A stretch of DNA of 22,578 bases from Lachnospiraceae bacterium (GCA_009774655.1 VSOD01000013.1:1-22578), one strand, 5' to 3'; shown: positions 14,521-21,900, numbered from the stretch's first letter. The notes: generated by a model from the sequence alone, not told the origin. Translations and numbers: made by a program.

Positions 14521-16554
14521 TCAGCATATTTCCGCGCCTGCCGGCATCGGGCGCTCCGGCGTCATCAATGACAGTTTACCTTCCGCGTCTTCTGCACACA
14601 GCAGCATTCCTTCGGACATCATCCCCGCGATCTGCCTCGGCTGCAGGTTGACTAATACCATAACCTTCTTACCCACCATTTCTTCCGCTGTGTAGTGCTG
14701 CTTGATGCCGGACAGGATCTGCTTCACCTCGGAGCCGACACGCACCCTGGAGCACAGAAGTTTCTTGGATTTCGGCACTTCCTGACACTCTAAAATCTCG
14801 CCTACCTGGAACTGGCACTGGTCAAACACATCATAGGAGATCGTCTCCTTGGCTTCCAGATCGATCACGTCTGCCGGTGCTTCTTCCGCTCCCTGCTCTT
14901 CTTCCTTATTCTCCTCTGCCGAAGCGGCCTTTCGCGCTGCAAACATGGCGTCAACCTTCTCCGTGATCTCCTTTATGTCCTGACGTGCAAACAGGATCTC
15001 CGGCGTCCCGGTCACATGGCCGCCTGAGGGATACAGAGCTGCCACCCTGGCGGTATCCCCGTTCTTCCCGCATTCCTCCAGTACGGAGAAGTCGATCAGC
15101 TGCGTGCAGATCTGTCCGGCAATCCTTGCGGACGTCTCAGGCATATACGGCTCCAGCAAAGAAGCCCCCACCAGAATGCCGTTCAGGAGATTGTAAAGCA
15201 CCGTTGCCAGTCTGTCCTTCTTCGCTTCCTCCTTTGCCAGAACCCAGGGCATCGTCTCGTCAATGTATTTGTTACAGCGCTTGAACAACATGAAAATCTC
15301 CGTAATGGCGTCCGCCACCCGCAGCTCTTCCATCTTCTTCACTACCCTGCCGTAGGTTTCGACCTCCACGCGGAACAGGTCCGCATCCACGTCCTCCGCG
15401 CCCTCGTCCACACCGACCTTCTTGTTTTCTACCAGACCGCCGAAATATTTGTTGCTCATGGAAACAGTCCGGTTGACCAGATTCCCCAGCGTATTGGCCA
15501 GATCGGAGTTCATGCGCTCCACCATCAGATCCCAGCTGATCACGCCGTCATTCTCAAAGGGCATCTCATGCAGCACGAAATAGCGCACCGCATCCACCCC
15601 GAAAAAGTCGATCAGGTCATCGGCGTAGATCACATTACCTTTGGACTTGCTCATCTTGCCGTCCCCCTGCAGAAGCCAGGGATGACCGAATATCTGCTTC
15701 GGCAGCGGCTCTCCAAGCGCCATCAGGAAGATCGGCCAGTAGATCGTGTGGAAGCGGATGATATCCTTACCGATCAGGTGCAGGTCCGCAGGCCATAACT
15801 TCCGATACTGGCTGCCGCTCTCCCCGTCCGTCTCAAAACCGATGCCCGTGATATAGTTAGAGAGCGCATCCATCCACACATAGATCACATGCTTATCGTC
15901 AAAGTCCACCGGGATCCCCCATTTATAGGAAGTCCTGGACACACACAGATCCTGCAGGCCCGGCAGCAGGAAATTATTCATCATCTCATTCTTGCGGGAT
16001 ACCGGCTGTATAAACTCCGGATGGGTATTGATATGCTCGATCAGCTTATCGGCATACTTGCTCATCTTGAAGAAATAAGCCTCTTCTCTGGCAGACTTCA
16101 CTTCCCGGCCGCAGTCGGGGCATTTGCCGTCAACCAGTTGCGATTCCGTCCAGAAAGACTCACAGGGCGTACAGTACATGCCTTCATAATATCCTTTATA
16201 GATATCTCCCTGATCGTGCAGCTTGCGGAAGATCTTCTGCACCTGTTTCTCATGATAGTCGTCCGTGGTACGAATGAACTTGTCATAAGAAGTGTTCAGC
16301 GCATCGCAGATCCTGCGGATTTCGCCAGCCACATTGTCTACAAACTGCTTCGGCGTCACACCCTGCTCCTGCGCTTTCAGCTCGATCTTCTGGCCGTGCT
16401 CATCCGTTCCCGTCTGAAAGAACACATCATACCCGTCTTTTCTCTTAAAACGGGCAATGCTGTCCGCCAGCACGATCTCATAGCTGTTCCCGATATGCGG
16501 CGTACCGGACGTATAGGCGATCGCCGTCGTGATATAATACTTTCCCTTATTCAT
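14521..16554 (-). CDS. metG: Methionyl-tRNA synthetase with C-terminal tRNA-binding domain
   Basis: A 677-residue class I synthetase that charges tRNA-Met. The HIGH motif reads HIGN at 20-23 and the KMSKS loop is at 300-304. Four cysteines at 128, 131, 145 and 148 (CTPC and CPDC) form the zinc knuckle of the connective peptide. The anticodon-binding helical region follows, and from about 575 the Trbp111/EMAP-like OB fold (QFQVGEILECQEVPKSKKLL, GIKQHYTAEEMVGKKV) assists tRNA capture and dimerisation. ATG 16554 is preceded by AGGT at 7 bases and AAAGGAA a little further. It is expressed from a T-box leader, so transcription rises when tRNA-Met is uncharged. The hydrolase gene follows directly. 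Confidence 0.97.
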   Translation of the reverse strand: MNKGKYYITTAIAYTSGTPHIGNSYEIVLADSIARFKRKDGYDVFFQTGTDEHGQKIELKAQEQGVTPKQFVDNVAGEIRRICDALNTSYDKFIRTTDDYHEKQVQKIFRKLHDQGDIYKGYYEGMYCTPCESFWTESQLVDGKCPDCGREVKSAREEAYFFKMSKYADKLIEHINTHPEFIQPVSRKNEMMNNFLLPGLQDLCVSRTSYKWGIPVDFDDKHVIYVWMDALSNYITGIGFETDGESGSQYRKLWPADLHLIGKDIIRFHTIYWPIFLMALGEPLPKQIFGHPWLLQGDGKMSKSKGNVIYADDLIDFFGVDAVRYFVLHEMPFENDGVISWDLMVERMNSDLANTLGNLVNRTVSMSNKYFGGLVENKKVGVDEGAEDVDADLFRVEVETYGRVVKKMEELRVADAITEIFMLFKRCNKYIDETMPWVLAKEEAKKDRLATVLYNLLNGILVGASLLEPYMPETSARIAGQICTQLIDFSVLEECGKNGDTARVAALYPSGGHVTGTPEILFARQDIKEITEKVDAMFAARKAASAEENKEEEQGAEEAPADVIDLEAKETISYDVFDQCQFQVGEILECQEVPKSKKLLCSRVRVGSEVKQILSGIKQHYTAEEMVGKKVMVLVNLQPRQIAGMMSEGMLLCAEDAEGKLSLMTPERPMPAGAEIC

Positions 16555-16593
16555 GTCACTACCTGTTCCTTTCTCTCATCCTTTTCATGATAC

Positions 16594-16880
16594 AAAAACC
16601 GCCTTCCCATATTCATTATGCCCAACCGGAACATAGCGAAAACAAGAAGACGGGTTTATACCGTGTTACCACTTCTCTTCACCGGCCTCTCACAAGACCG
16701 GTCTCAGTGAGTACTATCATACTCTGCCGCTGTAACAGGCGGAACCTGTTGTACCCTGACCATTGTCGGCTCAGGCACACCGCTCAGAAGCCATCTTCAA
16801 CAGATTCACCGCTTCGTTCCTCTCAGCATACGGAACGTTCTCTGGAAAGGACTCCTCTGTCTACTCTCTTCGTCATTGCC
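16594..16880 (-). promoter_or_regulatory. T-box riboswitch (tRNA-Met) of metG
   Basis: The minus-strand leader starts with the stem I signature GACGAAGAGAGTAG near 16875. An ATG at 16794 to 16792 lies in the specifier position (GAAG-ATG-GCTTCTGAGC), matching Met. The antiterminator is canonical: AGAAG (16676-16672) pairs with CTTCT (16649-16645), enclosing the 7-base T-box bulge TGGTAAC (16671-16665) and an ACGG/CCGT helix. The bulge TGGT complements an ACCA tRNA end. The competing terminator pairs CCGTCTTC (16653-16646) with GAAGGCGG (16606-16599), followed by TTTTT. The two structures are mutually exclusive. Confidence 0.92.
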
Positions 16881-16900
16881 TTATCTTAATACGCAACAGC

Positions 16901-17017
16901 TATAGTTAACGATATTCTATATTTCACTTTCGGCCCTGCAAAGGCTTCCGTATATGGCTCTGACCGGAGCCGTAAGCAGAAATCCAGGAAGCAGAAATCT
17001 GTTATGTCGTTACTATA
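16901..17017. repeat. Full copy (B) of the dispersed palindromic element
   Basis: A 117-bp element beginning TATAGTTAACGA and ending TCGTTACTATA, with mostly complementary halves that fold into one long imperfect hairpin around CCGTATATGG. It is collinear with the copy at 21615-21717, sharing the termini, the centre and most of the arms. An extra ~14 bases come from a local duplication of an AAGCAGAAATC-like segment in the right arm. It carries no coding potential. It lies between the metG T-box leader and the end of the secreted-protein gene at 17112. Confidence 0.8.
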
Positions 17018-17028
17018 ATTATGAAGGT

Positions 17029-17057
17029 AGATTACCACAAACGGCGTCTCTTGTCAA
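17029..17057 (-). promoter_or_regulatory. Possible metG promoter upstream of element B
   Basis: On the minus strand a perfect TTGACA (17057 to 17052) is followed after 17 bases by TAATCT (17034 to 17029), a poor -10. The start would be near 17022, so the transcript would cross the hairpin element before reaching the T-box. No better promoter is evident between the element and the T-box. Confidence 0.35.
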
Positions 17058-17111
17058 ATCTATCCAAAGGATGGGTTTGCGTATGCGAAAGGGTCAGTCG
17101 TACTGCTGCCG

Positions 17112-18431
17112 TTAGTCGTGCCGCTTCAGGATCAGGCCGTTGATCCGCACGCCAACAGCTGCCGTCCTGTTATCTATGTCCGTATTGTTCACGTCTATGC
17201 TGCAATAATAAGTTCCCGGCGACTGTACCGTCAGTTCCGGGCCTGTGCCCAGCACACTGCCGCCGGCGTCTGTCCACACCAGCCTGTCTTCACTCTTCCA
17301 GGAAAGCCGGCCGAATTCGCTGCCCTCTTCCAGAACCGCCTCCAGTCTGACCGCCTCATCCGTATACTCTGTATCCGTTCCGCTGAGCCGAATGTTCGCA
17401 TAAACCGCACCGTCCAGCCCACATACAAGATCGTGGCTCCATGTAGCGGTTTCTACAATATCCTCATGTCTGCATGTTCCCGGTGACTCAAAGAGTCCGC
17501 CGTGATTCCCACATGTATATCCGCCGCCGTGCCAGGAACCTCCCTCCGGCTCGTCCGGATTCGGCCGCCAGTCAACATCCGTCTTATACAGTTCTGCCCC
17601 GCAGACGAAGATCTCCCGGTGCACATGGAGGCTGTTCTGATAACACCCGGACCGTCCCTCCGTCTGCGCCGGAGCGCCTGCGTGTACATGCCTGACCGCC
17701 GCCATCGCTTCCCCCACTCCAAATATGGGATAGAAAAGATCCGGCACTTCTCCCCTGCCACCGTCGCCACGGCCTTTCTCATAAGCCCTGTCGTTATCCG
17801 CTCCGTTGCCGAGAAGCAGTTGTCCGTCTGCCCACGCCGCTTTTCCGCGTGATATATTGTCCGCAACGGCCGTCACATAACAGTCCGTAGACTCTCCCAC
17901 CCCCTCTATATGCAGGGCCGCTTCCGGATTCAAGACCTTTAACCCTTCCGGTACTTTCTGGGAGTCTGTCACGGCCTGCAGGATCATCGGCCAGCCAAGC
18001 TGCGTCACATCCGCGTCCCCCGGCCCGGAATCCGGATTGCGGTCACAGACGATTCCCTCCGGCCCCTGCCAAAATTTCGTACCAAGCTGCAGCAGTGTGC
18101 CGGCTGCGGCATTCTTTTTCTCCGTAATATATGCATGGATCTCCTGCAGGTCGGCGGCATCCGCCACCGCCTCCTCATGCCGGAGCACGCCCCGGCTTCT
18201 TGGCGCGCCTGCTTCCCTGGCCGCCGAGACCGAAGCCGGATGCACCGGCATACCTGCAAAAATCCCTGCCGCAAGCGCTGTTAACAGCCCGCCCGCGCAC
18301 ACCCGCCGGGGCCAGCTTCTCCAGTGACGGGGCGTCCTTCTTCCTGTCTGTGCAGTGCCTGCATTGTGCTCGTTCTTTCTGGTTGCTTTCACGATACCCG
18401 AGCCACCTGCCTTCTCTGTATTATTTTTCAT
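17112..18431 (-). CDS. Secreted Cys/His-rich protein with Ig-like C-terminus, family unnamed
   Basis: A 439-residue predicted secreted or surface protein. After a long basic N-terminus (about 50 residues) there is a signal-like helix (VCAGGLLTALAAGIFAGM) and an Ala-rich likely cleavage region (PASVSAAREA). Next is a ~170-residue domain, from SRGVLRHEEA to ISRGKAAWADGQLLLGNGAD, shared with the upstream neighbour. A Cys/His-rich stretch follows (RHVHAG...GCYQNSLHVHR, YTCGNHGG, TCRHEDIVETATWSHDLVCG), possibly binding metal or forming disulfides. The last ~100 residues look like a bacterial Ig-like fold (LVWTDAGGSVLGTGPELTVQ, GTYYCSIDV). ATG 18431 has AGGAGG 10 bases upstream; ATG 18482 lacks a good site. 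I know this architecture only as uncharacterised Lachnospiraceae proteins. It is the last gene of the three-gene unit. Confidence 0.75.
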   Translation of the reverse strand: MKNNTEKAGGSGIVKATRKNEHNAGTAQTGRRTPRHWRSWPRRVCAGGLLTALAAGIFAGMPVHPASVSAAREAGAPRSRGVLRHEEAVADAADLQEIHAYITEKKNAAAGTLLQLGTKFWQGPEGIVCDRNPDSGPGDADVTQLGWPMILQAVTDSQKVPEGLKVLNPEAALHIEGVGESTDCYVTAVADNISRGKAAWADGQLLLGNGADNDRAYEKGRGDGGRGEVPDLFYPIFGVGEAMAAVRHVHAGAPAQTEGRSGCYQNSLHVHREIFVCGAELYKTDVDWRPNPDEPEGGSWHGGGYTCGNHGGLFESPGTCRHEDIVETATWSHDLVCGLDGAVYANIRLSGTDTEYTDEAVRLEAVLEEGSEFGRLSWKSEDRLVWTDAGGSVLGTGPELTVQSPGTYYCSIDVNNTDIDNRTAAVGVRINGLILKRHD

Positions 18432-18695
18432 GATCTCTGTTCCTCCTGATTTTGCTGCTGTTTCATATGATGTCTGTTTCATCCGCTTTTTCGTTCCTGC
18501 TTCTCACGATACCCGTTCCTCCTGATTTCTCGATGCTTCTTTCCGTGCCATCAGTTGCCTTCGCTTTTCTGCTTCTGTTTCTCATAAGATCCAATCTGCT
18601 GGCGATCCTTCCATCTTCGCTACTGCTTCTTTCCGCGGTATCTGATTTGCCCGTTTTCTTCGCTATTGCTTCTCACGGTATCCGATCCATCTGCC
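18375..18695 (-). repeat. Degenerate array of about eight ~39-bp repeats across two genes
   Basis: On the minus strand units of 37-49 bases recur, each starting GGxxG and containing a variant of GGGTATCGTGAGAAGCA. The best pair is AATCAGGAGGAACGGGTATC at about 18523 and AATCAGGAGGAACAGAGATC at about 18451. The array starts in the last codons of the gene ending at 18663, fills the 231-base gap, and enters the first codons of the next gene, where it encodes the related peptides SGGTEIMK and GGSGIVK. One unit supplies that gene's ribosome site and start codon. Confidence 0.55.
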
Positions 18696-19406
18696 TTCCT
18701 CATCATATATTGCTTCGTATGCCGTGCAGCCGCTTCCTTCGAGCCAACCCCGCGTGTAGTGTTCGATCAGATCCTTGTTGTTGCCCCGGGCCAGGGTGCC
18801 GTCTGCCCAGGCGGCCCTGCCCAGTGTCATATTGTCCGCGCAGGCCAGCGTATAGTTTTCCTCATAGCCGGCCGGCAGAGTCTGTGACTCCGCCAGTGCC
18901 TGTATAAGCATGTCAAAACCGACTGCCTGCAGTTCTTCCGCCGTCTCAAGACGTCCTATGGACGCTTCTGCATCGGGATTTCTTGAATACTGAAATCCCT
19001 CCCCGTCTCCGATCAGCTTCGTCCCAACGCCGCCGAGCGCCTGGGATAATCCCCCTTTGCCCTCAGCGGCATATTGAAAAAGCACTTGAAGATCCTGTGC
19101 ATCGAGAATGATTTCCTGCCCTTCCGCATTCGTATAATGGATCACGCCCCGGCTACGGAATTGCCCTGTCTCTCCGGCCGCCTGTGCCTGTGTGCCGAGG
19201 AAAAGAAGCCCCGCCGCCGTCACGCCTGCGCACAACATGACTGCCTTTCTGATATACTTCACAGATTTTATTTTCAGCCGGTTTCCTGTAAGCCTGCTGC
19301 TCCTGGATTTCATGGTGAAAATCCTCTGTATTTTCTTTCCGTGCACCATTCTGTACAGGGAGGGCCGTCTGCTTCTTCTTTTCTTTCGGATCGTCTTTTT
19401 TCTCAT
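18663..19406 (-). CDS. Secreted paralogue of the adjacent Cys/His-rich protein, short form
   Basis: A predicted secreted protein of up to 247 residues. A very basic N-terminus precedes a clear signal peptide, VKYIRKAVMLCAGVTAAGLL then FLGTQAQA-AGE. The mature part begins with SRGVIHYTNAEGQEIILDAQ and ends soon after ADNMTLGRAAWADGTLARGN and HYTRGWLEGSG. These blocks align with SRGVLRHEEA, DNISRGKAAWADGQLLLGNG and AYEKGRGDG of the gene downstream, so the two are paralogues. This one lacks the Cys/His-rich and Ig-like parts. The true start is uncertain: ATG 19406 has only GGAAG 13 bases away, while ATG 19313 has AGAGG at 9 bases and gives a more normal signal peptide. It lies 63 bases after the coiled-coil gene. 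Function unknown. Confidence 0.72.
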   Translation of the reverse strand: MRKKTIRKKRRSRRPSLYRMVHGKKIQRIFTMKSRSSRLTGNRLKIKSVKYIRKAVMLCAGVTAAGLLFLGTQAQAAGETGQFRSRGVIHYTNAEGQEIILDAQDLQVLFQYAAEGKGGLSQALGGVGTKLIGDGEGFQYSRNPDAEASIGRLETAEELQAVGFDMLIQALAESQTLPAGYEENYTLACADNMTLGRAAWADGTLARGNNKDLIEHYTRGWLEGSGCTAYEAIYDEEGRWIGYREKQ

Positions 19407-19469
19407 ATTTTCGCTTTCTTCCTTTCGTGTCTTCTCATAGTCTCTTTTCCTGTTTGTTTTATTAGCTTT

Positions 19470-20366
19470 TTATTCCGAATAGGGTTCCAGATACAGCGTA
19501 TTATTTTCTGCATCATAGTGGTACTTCAACGTCTTCGAAATCAGGCCCTGCAGTCTGTTTTCCACATTCCCCAGCTGGTTTAACAGTACATCCAGCTGAT
19601 TGTTGACCTCGGTCATGTTCTGGTCGATCGCTGTCTTAAGCGTCTTCTCCACTTCGCTGATCCCGGCCCACAATTTGGCATCTTCCTGCTCCAGCGCCGC
19701 AATCTTCGTATACAGATTTGATATATCGGCATGTACCTTGTTCATATTCTGTTGAATATCCAAAATCTGCTGCTGAATCTGCGGAATCGTCTTCTGATCC
19801 AGCACCTGCACGATATCCGTCAGGTCATACAGTTTCGTCTGCGTCTCTTTCAGGTTCTGTATAATGTTCGTCACTTCCCCGTGCAGTTCCTTCACCTGCT
19901 CCAAAATCGACTGGTCGCCTTCCTGATACTTTACGATCGTCTCCGACAGATTGTTCTCAACCTGCGTCATGGATTTCAAAAGCTCCTCCACTTTTTCACG
20001 CAGGAAATCAATGCTTCCGGAATACTCCTCCCTGAGCAGGGCAAGCTCCTTAAGTTCCTGTTCCCGGCCGTCATTGCGTGACATATATTCTTCGGCCTTC
20101 TCTTCATGTGTCTTGGCCACCAGCTCTTCCTCCTCGACAGGCCCTTTCATCTGCATCTCTGCTTCCAGCAGAGCTTCTTTGGCTGCCTCCTTCTGCTTCC
20201 GTTCCCGTTCTTTCACTGTGTACGTCCAGAACAGCAGAAGCAGCAGAATGATCACGACAACCGCCACTGCCCCGATGATCACAATGGACAACTGGTTCTC
20301 TCGTCTCTCAGGGTCATTTCTTCTTTCATTCAGATAATCTGAAATCTTCGTCATAAAATCTTTCAT
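19470..20366 (-). CDS. Single-pass membrane protein with long coiled coil
   Basis: A 298-residue protein. A charged N-terminal ~27 residues (MKDFMTKISDYLNERRNDPE) precedes one membrane helix (about 27-50, LSIVIIGAVAVVVIILLLLLFW). From about 52 to 270 the sequence is nearly continuous heptad-like coiled coil (LREEYSGSIDFLREKVEELL, IPQIQQQILDIQQNMNKV, and so on). It ends in a short conserved-looking tail, LKYHYDAENNTLYLEPYSE. Such a protein could be a stalk, scaffold or tether at the membrane; the positive-inside rule suggests that the coiled coil may be on either side, so orientation is open. AGGA lies about 8 bases before ATG 20366. It is the first gene of a unit with the two secreted paralogues, with no terminator between them. 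No named family is recognised. Confidence 0.85.
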   Translation of the reverse strand: MKDFMTKISDYLNERRNDPERRENQLSIVIIGAVAVVVIILLLLLFWTYTVKERERKQKEAAKEALLEAEMQMKGPVEEEELVAKTHEEKAEEYMSRNDGREQELKELALLREEYSGSIDFLREKVEELLKSMTQVENNLSETIVKYQEGDQSILEQVKELHGEVTNIIQNLKETQTKLYDLTDIVQVLDQKTIPQIQQQILDIQQNMNKVHADISNLYTKIAALEQEDAKLWAGISEVEKTLKTAIDQNMTEVNNQLDVLLNQLGNVENRLQGLISKTLKYHYDAENNTLYLEPYSE

Positions 20367-20415
20367 AGAACATCCTTTCCTCTCGTTGTTTTTGATTGCA
20401 AAATTTGGAAATCAG

Positions 20416-20464
20416 TGGCGAAGCGCCATAGATCCGTGCCGCGCGATGCACGAAATAAAGTATA
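20416..20464 (-). promoter_or_regulatory. Promoter and structured leader of the coiled-coil/secreted gene unit
   Basis: TATACT on the minus strand (20464 to 20459) is a good -10 element without a clear -35. The predicted start, near 20452, is the first base of a hairpin CGTGC-8-GCACG (20452-20448 with 20439-20435). A second hairpin, TGGCG-CTT-CGCCA (20428 to 20416), follows. The leader of about 85 nt before ATG 20366 is otherwise unremarkable. It does not match a c-di-GMP riboswitch consensus I know. Confidence 0.45.
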
Positions 20465-20548
20465 CTTCAAGATAAATCCAAAGATTGTAAAGATAAGATA
20501 GCAGAATCCCTTTTATTTTACAATACCGGAATACTGCACAAACTTTTT

Positions 20549-20598
20549 CCCGAAAAAAAGTCAGGAGACACCTGAAAACCAGATGCAGCCTGACTTTT
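20549..20598 (-). terminator. Terminator of map
   Basis: AAAAGTCAGG pairs with CCTGACTTTT (20589-20598 with 20556-20565) with an inner CTGG/CCAG-type stem, followed on the minus strand by a run of seven T. It lies about 40 bases past the map stop. The rest of the gap between map and the coiled-coil gene holds only that gene's promoter and leader. Confidence 0.85.
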
Positions 20599-20639
20599 AC
20601 CCATCCAAACGAAATTTCGCATGTGCCATTTCAACAAAA

Positions 20640-21524
20640 TTACCAGGTCAAAACTTCATACCCGTCTTCCGTCACCGCCACAGTCACTTCCCACTGCGCG
20701 GAGGGCTTCCCGTCCTCTGTATAAACGGTCCAGCCGTCTTCCTCGTCGATATAGATATCGGCTTTGCCCATGTTCACCATCGGTTCTATCGTAAATACCA
20801 TCCCCGGCACCATCAGCATTTCCGTACCCTTTCTGGTCACATAGCTGACAAAAGGATCCTCATGAAATTCCAGTCCCACACCATGACCGCCGATCTCGCG
20901 TACTATGGAATACCCGTTGGCCTGCGCATAGTCATTGACAGCCTGTGCCATGTCGCCAAGAAAATTCCATGGTTTCACCTGTTCCAGTCCGATGTCGATG
21001 CATTCTCTTGCCACCTGCACCAGCTTCCGCGTCTCCGGCGCCACATTTCCCAGCATGAACATCCGGGATGAATCCGAAAAATATCCTTTATAAATCGTAG
21101 ATACATCTACATTGATGATATCACCGTCCTGCAGCAGCCTGTCCTCGCTCGGAATTCCGTGGCAGACCACCTCGTTGATAGACGTACAGACACTCTTCGT
21201 AAACCCTTCGTAACCGAGTGTTGCCGCGATTCCACCCATCTGCTTTGTCATATCCACCACAATGCGGTCAATCTCCTCCGTACTCATGCCGATATGGATC
21301 TGCCGCTCAATCTCGTCCAGAATCGCTATGTTCAGCCTGCTGCTCTCCCGAATCCCCGCAAGCTGCTCCGGGGTTTTGATAATATCATGGCTCGGCACGA
21401 TATGTCTCTGCAGCGCATAATGTTCAATCTTCTCGTCAAATGCCATATGGCATGTCTTGTACTTCTTGCCGCTCCCGCACCAGCAGTGGTCATTTCTTCC
21501 TAATTTTTTCATGATCACAGTCAT
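20640..21524 (-). CDS. map: Methionine aminopeptidase type I with N-terminal SEC-C zinc motif
   Basis: A 294-residue enzyme that removes the initiator Met from new proteins. Residues 14-26 form a SEC-C motif (CWCGSGKKYKTCH), a small zinc-binding module also found on SecA. The pita-bread catalytic domain follows, with the five metal ligands D140, D151, H214, E247 and E279, and H122 in the CHGIP loop. This SEC-C-fused form is common in Clostridia. ATG 21524 has GGA a few bases upstream; ATG 21512 (MKKLGRNDHCWCG) gives the typical family N-terminus and is equally likely. It is a monocistronic gene with its own promoter and terminator. Confidence 0.95.
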   Translation of the reverse strand: MTVIMKKLGRNDHCWCGSGKKYKTCHMAFDEKIEHYALQRHIVPSHDIIKTPEQLAGIRESSRLNIAILDEIERQIHIGMSTEEIDRIVVDMTKQMGGIAATLGYEGFTKSVCTSINEVVCHGIPSEDRLLQDGDIINVDVSTIYKGYFSDSSRMFMLGNVAPETRKLVQVARECIDIGLEQVKPWNFLGDMAQAVNDYAQANGYSIVREIGGHGVGLEFHEDPFVSYVTRKGTEMLMVPGMVFTIEPMVNMGKADIYIDEEDGWTVYTEDGKPSAQWEVTVAVTEDGYEVLTW

Positions 21525-21533
21525 TCCTTTCCA

Positions 21534-21546
21534 GGGCGTACCGCCC
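21534..21546 (-). other. Small hairpin directly upstream of the map ribosome site
   Basis: GGGCG (21534-21538) and CGCCC (21542-21546) form a 5-bp stem with a 3-base loop immediately before GGAAAGGA of map. It may help expose the ribosome site or influence start choice. No known riboswitch fits so short a leader. Confidence 0.3.
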
Positions 21547-21567
21547 GGCGTTTCTCAACCATATTAC

Positions 21568-21596
21568 ATACTACTCCTTAGACGTGCCGTTTTCAA
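21568..21596 (-). promoter_or_regulatory. map promoter
   Basis: On the minus strand TTGAAA (21596 to 21591) and TAGTAT (21573 to 21568) are 17 bases apart, matching five and four of six consensus bases. The predicted start near 21561 gives a leader of about 37 nt. Confidence 0.6.
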
Positions 21597-21614
21597 GGTT
21601 TCATTCTATAAATT

Positions 21615-21717
21615 TATAGTTAACGACATTAGAAATTTCGTTTTCGGCCTTGCAGGAGCTACCGTATATGGCTTCTGCAAGAGCCGGAAACAGAAATTTG
21701 TTATGTCGTTTACTATA
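21615..21717. repeat. Full copy (C) of the dispersed palindromic element
   Basis: A 103-bp near-palindrome. TATAGT pairs with ACTATA at the ends; then AACGACAT/ATGTCGTT, TTTCGGC/GCCGGAAA (with a bulge) and TTGCAG/CTGCAA close over a central CCGTATATGG. It is the best preserved copy in the window. It contains no reading frame of note and lies between the divergent map and XRE genes, just upstream of the map promoter. Confidence 0.85.
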
Positions 21718-21871
21718 GCTGTATATGGCAAAAAGCAAAATTAATGCTACATGTTTAATACTTAATGTTTCGTTAAATTATATGGTGTATTTTTCCATTT
21801 TTTATTCGTATTGTTTACTCTCATTCCTTTTATCGTTAATTTGTCCTAAAATCTATTAAAACAATTTTATT
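21718..21871. other. AT-rich gap, no gene seen
   Basis: The sequence between element C and the XRE promoter is strongly AT-rich with many T runs. I see no open reading frame, RNA gene or convincing terminator in it. The AT content suits an upstream promoter region or a nucleoid-protein target. Confidence 0.5.
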
Positions 21872-21900
21872 TCTACAAAAGATGGGTGCAAGGGTATACT
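21872..21900 (+). promoter_or_regulatory. Promoter of the XRE regulator
   Basis: TCTACA (21872-21877) and TATACT (21895-21900) are separated by 17 bases. The predicted start near 21907 leaves a leader of about 27 nt. The upstream part of the longer reading frame (from 21886) would lie inside the promoter, which supports the start at 21934. Confidence 0.55.

Noticed and set aside
13615..14571. Plus-strand open frame opposite the alpha/beta hydrolase
   Set aside because: Shadow of the hydrolase, whose catalytic triad is intact on the minus strand.
20367..20470. c-di-GMP riboswitch in the leader of the coiled-coil gene
   Set aside because: The two short hairpins do not match the class I or II consensus elements I know, and the leader is short.
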